64,000 nucleotides of DNA from Dysidea avara (Eukaryota > Porifera > Demospongiae > Dictyoceratida > Dysideidae): positions 26,330,765 to 26,394,764 of the forward strand of contig NC_089281.1 in the NCBI RefSeq assembly GCF_963678975.1. Direction: 5' to 3'. The notes beneath the pieces are model-generated. The model was not told the origin of the DNA and did not search any database. It saw only the letters and a program-made list of their open reading frames with translations. The position numbers and the translations under genes were made by a program. Below, piece after piece: positions 45,076 through 59,537 of the stretch. How positions within the stretch are numbered: position 1 is the first letter of the stretch; every line of letters starts with the position of its first letter.

Positions 45076-48000
45076 TTATTTAATGAAATCTGCCATAGGG
45101 TCATCTGTTCTTCTTTTCTTCATGTAATAAGCCTCCATTTCTTCCTCAGTAGGAGCCTTGCCATGGTCAGCCTTCATAGAATGGTAGGATCTCTTACGCT
45201 CATCCAGTTCAACATGAGATTTCTCTTCCTTCTCCATCGCTGCTAATGCCTGCAATGTAACATCACATCTTAACCAAATATCATGTGATCAGTCTACTGT
45301 GACCATAATACTGTGACCATAATAAAGTGTTCATATAACTGACTTATCCCTTGGGTGTGAGGGGTCTAAATGTGTGTCCATTATTACAAATGGGACAATG
45401 GTCAATATATCCTTATTATCAAGGTGTCCATATTTTAAAGTATCCCCTTAAGAGGATTATGCTAGTAGCTTAACAATCAGGCACTATTCTAGGCTGATTG
45501 GAAACCAGTCAGTTATGATTTATGGAAACCAGTCAGTTATAAATGAAACAATCGATATACTCCAATAGAGCAGTCAGAGTAACCTGAAGCCAAATAGCTC
45601 AGCCCAGATCATCCAACAATTGCAGAATAGTGTGAAGCCAAACATATCAATACTATTTTGCCAAAAGAATGTGCAGAAATCTAATACCAAGATGTAGGCC
45701 CAAACACACCTTGCCAGTGGGAAATGGTAGAGATTTGAAGGGAAAAAAAGGTTTGGTATAATTACCTTATGCTGAACAGTTTATCAACACAATTAGTAAG
45801 TGTAATACTTGTTCACAAAGGAATTATGTCAGGTGATGGCATATAGGTGTTTATGTACAGTTTGCCATGTGATCTACATAAAATAAATTTCCAGCAAATT
45901 GTGCTCTGCACCCATGCATTAGTGACACTGATGTAATGACTGTTTGAAGCTTCATGTGAAGGAGACTTTTATTCTTAGATCACAAACACTTCCCGTTAAA
46001 TAATTTTTTAAAAAGTTCTGTAGCAACTTGTTGAAAGAATTTTCTAGTGACTGACTGACTGACTGACTGACTGAGTAAGTAACAGACTGATGCCTTCAGA
46101 TAAGTGTAACTCTTGATATTGGTTAAGACTACGGGCTTGATTTTTCACTGTTCAACGTCGCTTCAACCCGACAGGTGCCTTTTGGCATACTGCAGTACGT
46201 ACAATACATTCTTCATGGACTTACCAGTGTCCTCCTTTGTGTCCCATTCATCTTTGCTGATAGCGAAAAATGTTCATTTGGTGGTAGCATTTGATGGCTT
46301 CCCTTCGTAATGGAAATTGTCCATATTTTTCATAGTGGCTACTTTGATTGCAGAAGTGCTTTTCAAACAGTTCTTGTTTTGTACTACTGTGTAACGGGTT
46401 GAACATAGCTGACAACGAAGCGTAATGGATACTTCACTTTTCAGATGATAATTGATAAAGCTGGGGTGTGCGGCGCCATTTATTTCGCAGTATGCGTAGG
46501 CTCACCAATATATTACAAAAAAAGTCAACAAACAAGTACACAAAAAAATTTGGAATTTTCAACTAGAGTAGGGACCATAGCACATCAATAGAAAGTACTG
46601 AAACAAGTTGGAGTAGTGCACGATATTAAATCACAGTATAACAATAAGAAGTGTTATATCCCTACTGTGCATTTCCATTATGGTATCTTGAGCACAGTAG
46701 AGATACAACACTTCTTGTTGTTTTACTATGATTTAATATCATGGACTACTCCAGCTTGTTTCAGTGCTTTTTATCGATGTGCTATATGGTCCCTACTCTA
46801 GTTGAAAATTCCAAATTTTTTTGTGTACTTTTAGTAATTAAAAATTGTTAATTTAAAAATGAAGTAGGGATCCAAGAGATAAAAACTAGTGAAACAAGAG
46901 ATGAATGATGGTATTACAGCATAGCTCGATGGAAAAATCCCTACATATAACAAAAAAATTAGTTTTAATATACTGGTTTTTTTGTCATATATACCATGTA
47001 GCTATACACACATGTGACTGTTCTATTAGGGTGACTGCTGTATTAAAGTATCTCGAGTCAGCCTTTTACCCACTAGGGGTGTAGCATATTTTCATTGTGC
47101 TGGTATTATGAATACAGCAAGACCAATAATAATGGGGTGTATCATCGTGATCAAGTAAATAGATTAAGAGGTGTGGTCTCAAGCATTGCTTGAATGCTAT
47201 TAATCAACCCAAGATTGCGTTAATAGGCGTCCTATTGTGAAGTTACAGGTATCTACTGAGTGTAAGCGCTTAAATAAGTTTGCGGCATCTAAATATGCTG
47301 CTCAAGGATAGGGAAAATTAATGCCTCATTGCAACAAAAGGGAAGCAGTACCATGTAGCAAGTTAGTTTTTTCAGGGGGGAACTTTTGGAAATAAAGAAA
47401 ATTCACAGGTAGGTAAAATATACAAGCTGGATACACAGTTACGCCACACACATGCACGCACATGCGAACACAAACACCACACACACACACACAATATGCA
47501 AACACACCTTAGTCAGTCTCTCTTGTTTTGCTAGCTCTTCTTGTTCAGCTTTTGTCCTTTCTTCTTCCCTTCTCTCCTTCTTACTCTTCTTCACCTGTTT
47601 CTCAGCATGTTCCTACGGTAACAAGTATTAACACATACAACACACCCACATCACACCTCCATCAAGGATTTCACTTGGTTGTCATGGTCACCGCTTTCCT
47701 TCAGTGACATCAGTGATGACGGATTGTGAGCCTACACAAGGGGAGTGGTCACATATACAGTGAATTGATTGGTTGCATACCTTTCTGGCCAGTTTACCAG
47801 TCTCACCAGTACAATACGATCCCTTCACCATCGAGTGACAACAAGCATACCCCCACTGACCTGCCTCCCAATATGAGCCCCATACTGACTAGAGGATGGG
47901 AACAATACACTCACATGTACAGGTAGGTAACAAAGTCATGCAGTTAATATTATTTACTATAGAACAAGGGCAAACGCACAAAAACTCAAGTGAGACAAAT

Positions 48001-51000
48001 TGAGTACTGCATTCAGGGACAGACACTCATTATCACTCTCAAATGCATATTAAATGTTTAGTAGTATTCCTGACTGCTCTATTAGACATTTGTGTGTAAC
48101 CACATCACTAGAGAATTAACATCACATGATCCATACTGTATGATTGTTAGTGTACACATCCTCCAGATACTTGGATTTGACTGGAGCTCTCTCTTGTCCC
48201 TTGATCACTGTACCTGATCTGGCATACTCTATGTAATTCTCCTGTAATAATAACGACGATGTCATCACCTGCCACACCCCCATTATATCATACCGTCTGT
48301 GCTAATAATAACTCCTTAGGGGGAGCATCTAAATGTTCCTCTCCACCATACTGTAGTAACATAGTAACAGTAACCAAATGATGTTATATTAATCATTACC
48401 TTCTCTAGAATACTCAGCTGTTGGTCGGATTTGAAGTTTTTCTTTTTCTCTTTAAACTGTTTGTGCATCAGTTCTAACTTGGTAGGGTCTGCAAGTGTGT
48501 GCACATCAGTGCCATGCTCGTATGCCTCCCATGCAAACACTGTAGCAATAGACAATAAATGGATGTGTTTTAACCACAATATAACTGACTTTGTTGGTGA
48601 GCGAAATCCTGCACATCCCCACTATGTCTGACAAAGTTCTCACCAGCAAATGGTACCCTAAGATATCAGTAACCATAGTAACAATAGTTACCATAACACA
48701 ATATAGTGGCATACTCTGCAGGATTCTTGTTCATATGACCAAAGGGGTTTCCCCTCATTGAACGTGTCTTGGGATCATAGTATGGTCCATTAGCATCAAG
48801 GTTGTACAAATACTATATATGGTAACAACATAATACAACATCTCCATCATGAATACACAGTGTTGGGACAGTTACTTTTTAAATATAACTCGTTACATAT
48901 TATTTACAACTGAACTATTTAGTTACAGTTACATATTACCCATATAATAAAGTAATATTACATATTATATTACTTTGTGTCCACAGCCTTAAGCTGTCAC
49001 ATGTGAAACTACCACTTTATCACGATACATGATTGCGTTGTAGGACAATGTGCAAATCTTGGTTATAAGCAAGAAGCTGGTGAATAAGCTTCATTCAGTA
49101 GGCTTCGTTACTTCATAGTGGCTAGGTGTTACTCAGTGGATTACTAACAATACAAGTTTATTAAGAATTTCATGTTCGATTAGGGATCATAGAAAAAAAG
49201 GAGGGAAACAAGGGAGGTCGCCTACACCTGCAGATACACTAGTGAACATTTAATCCCTAATTCAGTCTATACCATGTTCACTAGGTGTAGGCGACCTCCC
49301 TTGTTTCCCTACTTTTTTTTTCTATGATCCCTAATCGAACTTAAATTTTTTCCTTAAACTTGTTTGTTTACTTTTTTTGAAACATTACTATGACTGGTGA
49401 ACCCACGCATCTACCGCATCAAAAGAAAGGATGGCACCAGAATTAATGTTTTCGCCTGAATGCGCGCCCCAGCTATCAAACTAATAAATTAACTAGTGTC
49501 CATTTGGTTCTACTTGGGGTACTTAGAGATAATGAGTCACTCTCTAGAATTCCTATGGATATAATTACATGAAAATAACAAGGAGAAAACATCTTGACTG
49601 CCTGGTAGACTCCTGTGAGCGTTCAAGCATAAATCGGATGGCTGCAGGTTCGAGGCTACCTAGGTCCAGTCATGGATTTTTTCTCCTTCCTGCAACTTTT
49701 CAAACACACCTTATGTAACTAATGTCTTTGTGTCTAGTGTCCTACAGACCTTCATAAAGCTTTAATAAAATTAAAAAATATTGTTTCGAAAGTGCAGTGG
49801 TCACTACACTTCGCTTTCAGCTACGTTCAGCCCATTACACAGCGATAGACAAAAAACAGTAGAGGAAGACGTCAAGAAGTGCCTCCGCAACAATCCAATT
49901 ACCACATAAATATGACGATTCGCACGCCACCAACTATCAATTACTGCCTCGAAAGTGCAGCGGCTTATGTTCAGCCCGTTACAAAGCATCACAAACGAAG
50001 AACAGTGTACACTATCTATAGTACAATATACTATCTATGTTGCAATCAATCCAGTCACCACGGAAAATACGGACGATTCCCGTTTGCAAACATACTGTAG
50101 GGAAGCCATGCATCGCGCTACCGCAAATCAAAACCTTGGGCTGTCAGCAAAAAGAAATAGGACACACAGGAGGACAAAGGTATGATGCATGCATTGTACG
50201 TACTGCGGTATGCCAAAAGGCACGTCTCGGGACAAAGCAACGCCAAACGGTGAAAAAATCAGGCAGTTAGTCAGTAGAAAATTCCATTGAATAATTTTTT
50301 TTTGAAAATTTTGTAACAATTTATTGGAAGCCTTTAGGATCGTACTGAAGGCGTTTTTGGGCTTGGTTATACCTAACCAATACTGCCAAGGTGCCAGGAT
50401 GGAGTTGTGAAGCTGGTTTTTGTGTGAATTTTTTTGGCTAGGAAAACCCTAATCTCCATGATCCCTAATATACAGTACTATTACTTAAAGTCGTAATATT
50501 AAACTCGTTACAGTAACTTCATTACTTAGGCAACACGTTACATTTGCAAGTAAAGTAACTTGAGTTATATTACCGTTTTTACAGCATATTTCATTATATT
50601 ACTTCGTTACCACAAAAGTAATAATTATTACATAACGCGTTACTTATGTAACGCATTATCCCCAACACTGTGAATACAACCAATCAAAAACCTTCGCTGT
50701 GTCCTCTCTGATTCTTAAATTTCTCACTGTCGTCCTCCTGTAATCACAATGATGATTACCATGAAGATATGATTTGTTCATGGTTACCTTTTTGAGTCAA
50801 ATTTTGTTCCGGGCATATCAATCTCATCAGCATATTTGTCTTCATCTTCACTGCTATCTTCATGATCACTGCTTGGCTTTGCTACTGTACCACTGATTAG
50901 CTCATCCTGTAGTCTCTCTGCCTTCAGCTTTCTCTTAGCCTTTAGGAAATGGTATTTGTGTTAAGTATTGGCAATAAGTTATCTGTAAATTAGTACAACT

Positions 51001-54000
51001 ACATAATCCAGACACTTAGTGAAGGTGACATAGTTGGGACCTCCATTATCTGAACACTTCTGTGCCAGGGTTGTTTGGATAAATGAAGTGTGTGTTAATT
51101 TAGACAAAAACTTCAACTGAACATAAACACATCTTTAGGTGCAGACAGTTATGGATAAATTCCATAGCAGTACCAACTATTCTTTATCTGCTGAATTTTC
51201 TATTAGAGTGGTTAGGTGACTGCTCTATTAGAGTATTTTGATTGTGTGCACCTCCAATGCTGATCCCAGTATATAAACCAGTGGACAAATTATACTCTAA
51301 TAAAACAGTCACTGACTAATGTTTGAATAGTGAGTTAATTAATATTCAGATAATTGAGGTTCTACTCTACTACTTAAGTTTATGAATTTGACAAATCAGT
51401 TTGTTGAACCTCAATAAGAGCCTATCAAAGCAGGTGTAACGTGTTTAGAGATTTTGTGACAAGTTGAGGATTCATTGGGTCATAGAAACCTACACAATCA
51501 GGATATTAATGGTTGGTCACATATTATACATGTAGTGGCATATGTAGACCACTTGTAGCAGCCACTACAGAGCTAGCATTACAGATACACAATGCACCAT
51601 ATTTAATTGCATAACATGACACACACTAATGCATCACAGGATTACACTAAGTGTTTTGCAAGATCAAAATGCCAGGGAATGTAAACAAGTCTATTTACTC
51701 TGTATCTTAGCCATGTCCACTAACAAACAATCGGTCACACAAGAGTATAGCCAGTGACTTAAGGCATGCTTGAGCATCTCACTCTTTAGTAGTATGAATT
51801 CTCCTCAAGTGGTCATTTTTATCATGGCAGCTACCTTGATTATTCCTCTGCAAGTTACTGTAGTATAATTCGAGGACCTCTGCACATTCACTCTTTAAAT
51901 ACCCTAGTACTATATATCCCTGAACAGAAATTTTAACATAGACTCCATATCTTCTACGTCCTGGGCTGTCACTTTGGTTTTAAAATATAAGCCATATAGT
52001 TGAACAGTAGACACACTTACATCTTCCACTCGGGAGTACTCATCAACGATTTCTTGGTGCCAGTCTGGGTTATAACCATTCCATCGATCCCTCTTACCAT
52101 CATAGTCAAAGTCCAGGTTTGGCTGAAGGTGTTCGTCCGGCCGTATGTCTTGACCAGTGTACTTGGCACCCAACTTGCGGGGTCTCTACATAATCAATAA
52201 TAGCCAATAATATAGTTGTGTAGTGTAATACTATAACCTGTGAACTATTAATGTGGACACCTGTATAATCCAGATACTTAGTAAGGCCATAAAGTATCCC
52301 TTAGTACAAAAGGGAAGTGGAGCAAGTTAAAGAGTGGGAGAGGAGAAATTTTGGCAATGAAAATTACACAGAGCACAGATTTATTTTACTGTATTGCTGC
52401 AGGTAGATTACTAATAGCTACTTATAGTATTTAATAGAGAGCTGGACTATACTGGTATCATTGCACTACCTATTAAAATAACTAGAATGTTTTGTAAGCA
52501 GGTGGTGACGTTCAAGATACAAATGCGATTGACTGTTCTATTAGAGTATTTCCATTTTTACAAGCATTGGTCAGGTCAGTAAAGGTGAGGGGAGGCCACA
52601 ACTCCATCCCTATCATTTCCACTACCTATGCCTTAGTACATAAACTGACCTGAACAATCAGGATATCTTGATAAACAGGACACTCTTAATAGCCCAATAT
52701 GCCCACATTATGCAGGTCCCACATCAATAGTATATACTACAATGTCTTTACACATTATGTCTTGATAACATAACTAACATCCAGACAATTCTTAGCCTTG
52801 TGAGTCATGGCTCCACAATTGGTGCATGCTCCCTTGCGAAACTTCGTAGCTCGTGCCTTTTCATTAACACCTTTCTTGTACCAATCAGCGATGGTGTTGA
52901 AAGATTTCTTCTTGTCCTCTTGAACACGTTGATGTTTCAGTGACGGTCTAGCAGTCACACAGTTACACACACCACACTACTCAAACTAGCTCACCTGTTG
53001 TTACTGACATACCATGGTGCCTGTGAGATGTACTGTGGTATATGAGGGTTGATGTCCCTTTGTAGTAAGATAAGACACATTAACATGTGAGGGATAATTA
53101 ACTACCACACAGTAAATTATTCTATTTTCGAGGGTAAATTTTTTTGCTAATGGCTGATCTCACAAATCACTAATACCTGTACTAAATAACTAACAACATT
53201 TCACGAGTAAAATTTTCATAAACGGAACATCCATCACAATCGGTAAACTATATAGCACATTTTGACAAAAAAAATGTTTTAATTGTCAGGCTTTTTTGGT
53301 AAGATCATATAAACTTAATTATTAGGTTCTCACTCATCCCAGCTCGTGTCACTACTGTTTTCCTCAATGATTTTTGCATACTGTTGGTGGCTGAATGCAG
53401 CAACTAAGTAATTTTTCATTTTAGAATAGACGTAAACGTGAGTCATCTATCCATCTAATTATATACTACTAATGTGGCCTAATAATTGCCATTGCATGAA
53501 ATGGAACTTGGTACAGTGGTGAAGGATGATACTTCATAAACCAGTTGTAACATATGAAACTGACAGCACAGCACATTATGCCATTGATGTTAAATGTTAG
53601 TGTGGCATAGCATGCGAAGCGTGACAGTCTATAGCTAGTGATGATGGTCGCATTAAACACTTGTGCAAATGAAATGCAATTTCAAGGTGTGTGATAACAA
53701 TTTCCAGTTACAGTACGATGTTTATACTGGAGGTAGAGTTGATATAACAAACTCATCAAGGAGGTATAGAAGGATGCTGTATCTGTTGCCTGTCAATATG
53801 CAAGGGGGTGTCACGTCGGCACACACTGCAGGTAGATCTGCAACCGTGATCAAAGTCTTGACCAGGGAAAATTTCACCTTGACCTTTGACTTGCATGGTT
53901 TATCGTCTTTGACCTGTGACTTGAGCAATTCTTGTCACCTCTGCTCATTTCTCTATTTTCCAATACACACCTGCGCTTATAACCTAGTATAATATTTTCT

Positions 54001-54581
54001 TGGTGCGTGCTACCAACAGCTGGGAGAGAAAAATCATTACATCATTACAATTATGGCGAAATGCCTGTTGGAGCTTTGAAACATCTTGAAGATCCTTACT
54101 TCTTGTGAGTTACATATAATTTTGTCACAGATCGTTCTACAGCAAGAGCCTGAGTGACACCCCCTTGATATATTTCAGTTGTATGACATGAAGACTGGCA
54201 AAGGTGCATATTGTGGCTGTAATCAGACTCTTTCACTCTGTGTGTGACTAGTTAAATGTACCTACCACCGCACCATGTACTAGGGTCAAGGTTGATAAGT
54301 AATTTTATTTAAAACTTGATTTACTTCCTACTAATAGTTTTACTCTAGCCTACGTTTTTCTGACCACTCTCCAAAGTGTTCTGGGGCAGAGTTTCATATT
54401 GAGAGATCAGCGTTTACCCTGCCAAGCCTGTACCCAGGTTTACATGTGTTCATAGAAGCATAGAATCTTACTTCCCCTCCTCATCAACTTCGGCTGGGGC
54501 GGTACCAGCCTTCCTTGCCTCTTCAAGCTCCTTCTTCTGCTTCCAAGTGAGCTCCTTTTTCTGCTCTGCCTCAGTTGACAT
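45076..54581 (-). CDS. SLU7: Pre-mRNA splicing factor SLU7, 544 aa, 15 exons
   Basis: Exons 5' to 3': 54581-54472, 53057-52995, 52947-52779, 52185-52021, 50939-50788, 50737-50692, 48812-48715, 48657-48590, 48539-48400, 48350-48294, 48241-48137, 47888-47781, 47731-47657, 47612-47508, 45249-45076; all phases close (1,635 nt). The CCHC knuckle [14 protein letters not shown] is present, preceded by ADWYKKGV and followed by [13 protein letters not shown]. Later parts match [39 protein letters not shown] and a Lys/Glu-rich tail. SLU7 acts in the second catalytic step of splicing, aiding 3' splice-site choice. Intron 6 consists almost wholly of a hAT-type element. The stop lies 59 nt before the BORCS7-like start. 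Confidence 0.96.
46010..46510 (-). repeat. Dispersed repeat family A, copy 2
   Basis: Reverse complement of the copy at 11135-11600, in the last SLU7 intron: includes TGCAGTACGTACAATACATT, GTGCCTTTTGGCATACTGC and, at the other end, TGCGTAGGCTCACC. An ACTG tandem run (46051-46072) lies at one edge. Confidence 0.7.
46540..46825. repeat. Large foldback element, arms about 130 bp
   Basis: The left arm begins CACAAAAAAATTTGGAATTT and continues TCAACTAGAGTAGGGACCAT. The right arm ends as its complement (ATGGTCCCTACTCTAGTTGA). The whole forms one long hairpin in the last SLU7 intron, with only a few mismatches. Confidence 0.85.
49176..49334. repeat. Foldback element nested in the hAT-type element
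   Basis: Arms of about 65-70 bp: TTAGGGATCATAGAAAAAAA, then GGGAAACAAGGGAGGTCGCC and ACTAGTGAACAT, against the exact or near-exact complement ending CTATGATCCCTAA. Confidence 0.9.
49395..50475 (+). repeat. Dispersed repeat family A, copy 3, with internal insertion
   Basis: The left part (GGTGAACCCACGCATCTACC to about 49500) and right part (about 49795-50475, with CATTGTACGTACTGCGG and TGCCAAAAGGCACG) match family A. They are separated by about 290 nt that include a tRNA-derived SINE. A CGAAAGTGCAGYGG-to-GCCCGTTAC segment occurs twice. Confidence 0.6.
49590..49790 (+). repeat. tRNA-derived SINE
   Basis: An A-box-like TGCCTGGTAGACTCC near 49599, a B-box-like GCAGGTTCGAGGCTA near 49645, then an unrelated body and an A-rich tail (AATAAAATTAAAAAAT) near 49765-49785. 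Confidence 0.6.
53305..53405. mobile_element. Fragment related to the mitoferrin-intron MITE
   Basis: ATAAACTTAATTATTAGGTT followed by CTCATCCC and GGTGGCTGAATGCAGC parallels the left part of the element at 40952-41211. No right end seen. Lies in SLU7 intron 1 (53058-54471), which otherwise shows nothing I recognise. Confidence 0.5.
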
Positions 54582-54656
54582 TTCGTAAACGTTTTATTTA
54601 CTGGGAAACCACTAATAATTTCATACAAAAAACGAAAGATTGATTTATAATTATCA

Positions 54657-57495
<2,839 letters not shown>

Positions 57496-57560
57496 AACTA
57501 ATTATTTGTACTCAATACCACAATCGAATTGTCTCGGTGTTGGAGACGATCGATGGCTTA
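57496..57560. promoter_or_regulatory. Very short divergent promoter, PAAT-like / SNRNP25
   Basis: Only 65 bp separate the two opposed ATG codons. No TATA box. The 5' UTRs must be very short, or upstream starts overlap the neighbouring gene. Confidence 0.55.
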
Positions 57561-59278
57561 ATGACAGAACCACGGGCTGAGCAGAGTAGTACAGTAGTTG
57601 ATGATTGTGCGGAGGATAAAGACAAACCCTTGTCACACTGTGATGCGATGCTACTGGTTAAGAATGGCATACAGGAGTTACTCAGTGACCCAATATTGTC
57701 CGATCTTGACGTGGATATCAGCGTTGAAGAGCTGCAAGACGTGCTCCATTTAGAACAGGGTAAAGCGATCACGTTATACTTGAGGAGATTTGATGATAGT
57801 ATATTACGTGAGTGTGCTAGCCATTTGCATTAATATAATAGAGTTGTACAGCTATAGTTGTTCTACAAGGCGCCACAGTAGGGGACCTAAAGAAGGCCAT
57901 TCAACGTTATGTTATCAGGAAACATGTTAAGGAGGGTGGAACACCTTTTATAAGCTGGTGGAACACCTTTTATAAGCTGGTGAGTGTTAGTGAATTGTGT
58001 TTCAGATACTGCACTGCACAAGCTTGGTACAGCTAGAATACATTCATGAGAGCAAGTTTTAAGCAGAAAGCAAAAATCTTTAATTTTTACAACAGGGTGT
58101 CAGGATGTCTATTATCTATGCTGGGAACATACTCCCCCTAAAACTTCTAAATAGTACGAAGAGCAGTTTTAGAATCTAATTTAAAATGTTATAACTTTAC
58201 AATATTATTATCATAGATAATATACGAATTGTATATTATTTATGTGGCTCCATCGTTTGATGCACACGACTGCTCTATTATAGTATTTGACCATTCTATA
58301 AGAGTATATATGTGACCCGCTCAGCGAAAACCCAACTTGTTTGTATACAGTAATTCTGTTTTAGAGATAAATGCCATTGAAGTAAAAACACTTGCTACAT
58401 AAATAATTTAATGCAATTTTTTAACACCTCAGTAAACAGTGAAAGAAGAGTTGAATTGGAATATCTAATATACCAACAGTTTCGCCTCTTCATGGAGAGT
58501 AGGAATATCTTTGTTTTGTTTCTGTACCGTGGAGCAAATATGTGTTTGTTTATATTGTGGTAAAATGTAACTTTAATGTTGCTGCTTTTAAGCTTGAACA
58601 GCCTTCTTGCTTGATAACATGTTGTATGTAGGCCAAAAACTATGCCTTGACGAATACCCCAGTTCATGTGGTGCATAGAATTACACAAGTCCAACTCTGT
58701 AGCCTGTTGCAGTTGAGACTTATGATCAATTAAACGAGCACTTGGATTTTTTTCTGTGTAGGCACTGTACAAATCGATTGTTTTGCTTCTTGCTATAACT
58801 CCAAAAGCACTTTCCAGGAAAGGTTGAAACTTTTAACAATCCATTGGTTTTTCCATCTAGGCAACAAAAAGTCATAAAATGGAAGTTTGGTTTTTTTTCA
58901 CTCAACGGGTCACATATGATTTCCATTCTACCATTTCTCTGACCAATGCTGAGGAGCAGAATTGACTATTAAAGCTTGTACATTTCTTCATTCAAAACAA
59001 AATTGTACTGCTATAAATCTGGTAATTAGTAGTCATGTTTTGTTGTTTACAGGAGGTATGTATGGAAGACTTATTGGTTAGTTTATGATAAACAAAAGTT
59101 AGCAGATGATAGTGTAAAATTGACCAGGTAATGTTGTCATTGATAACTGCTACTGGTTTCATCATTGATCTATTGTAGCTATGGGATAACCAATAGAGAT
59201 GAAATATCATTTTTGAAACGACTACGTAGAGAATGGAAAGAAAAGAGACCGAGAAATGTTCAACCTATGAAGAACTAG
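57561..59278 (+). CDS. SNRNP25: U11/U12 snRNP 25 kDa protein, 175 aa
   Basis: Exons 57561-57807, 57852-57957 (see below), 59053-59127, 59179-59278 (528 nt). Family match: PIVVLQGATVGDLKKAIQRY, TPFISW|RYVWKTY and YGITNRDEISFLKRLR, from the ubiquitin-like domain of the minor-spliceosome U11-25K protein. An ATG at 57561 is the first in frame; no upstream in-frame ATG is seen. A 22-bp tandem duplication covers the exon 2 end. Only the first copy's donor (GTGGAA, weak) keeps the frame; the second (GTGAGT, strong, at 57980) would add 22 nt and shift it. Intron 2 holds a 610-bp TIR element. Human protein is 123-132 aa; the N terminus is longer here. Confidence 0.9.
58308..58917. mobile_element. TIR element in SNRNP25 intron 2, family of 1430-6276
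   Basis: Ends ATATGTGACCCGCTCAGCG and the complement of ATATGTGACCCGTTGAGTG. Internal stretches such as CAAAAACTATGCCTTG and TGTGTTTGTTTA recur in the left half of the 1430-6276 element. A 125-codon open frame on the minus strand (58395-58772) has no recognised family. It is a shortened relative of the older element. Confidence 0.65.
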
Positions 59279-59537
59279 GATGTTGCTATCATTAACATTT
59301 TGAGGAGGGAATGTCAAGACCCTGGGGGCGACTAATTTTTTTTAACCATGTAGTTGTGTATATAACATCTAAAATCTTATTAATGAACTGAAAAACTTAC
59401 TGCATAGATAATGGGGGGTATATTATCTACGCTTACTGCTGGATGATTCGCAAAAAATAAACTCGTAAATGTAATGCGGGGCTTAAGCGCCGGTGCGTGA
59501 AATTGGTTGCAGAGCTTGCTCCAGATAGAAATTGGTC

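Larger units (their letters stand above)
48858..50670. mobile_element. hAT-type element filling SLU7 intron 6, perfect 8-bp target duplication
   Basis: Ends CAGTGTTGGG and CCCAACACTG are flanked by perfect TGAATACA duplications (48850-48857 and 50671-50678). Subterminal sequence at both sides is rich in GTTAC and GTAATATTAC, typical of non-autonomous hAT elements. The interior carries a foldback (49176-49334), a family-A copy and a SINE. The 1,813-bp element occupies nearly all of the 1,879-nt intron. Confidence 0.88.

Noticed and set aside
57537..57560. Upstream extension of SNRNP25 starting at a GTG
   Set aside because: Non-ATG starts are rare in animals; the in-frame ATG at 57561 was chosen.
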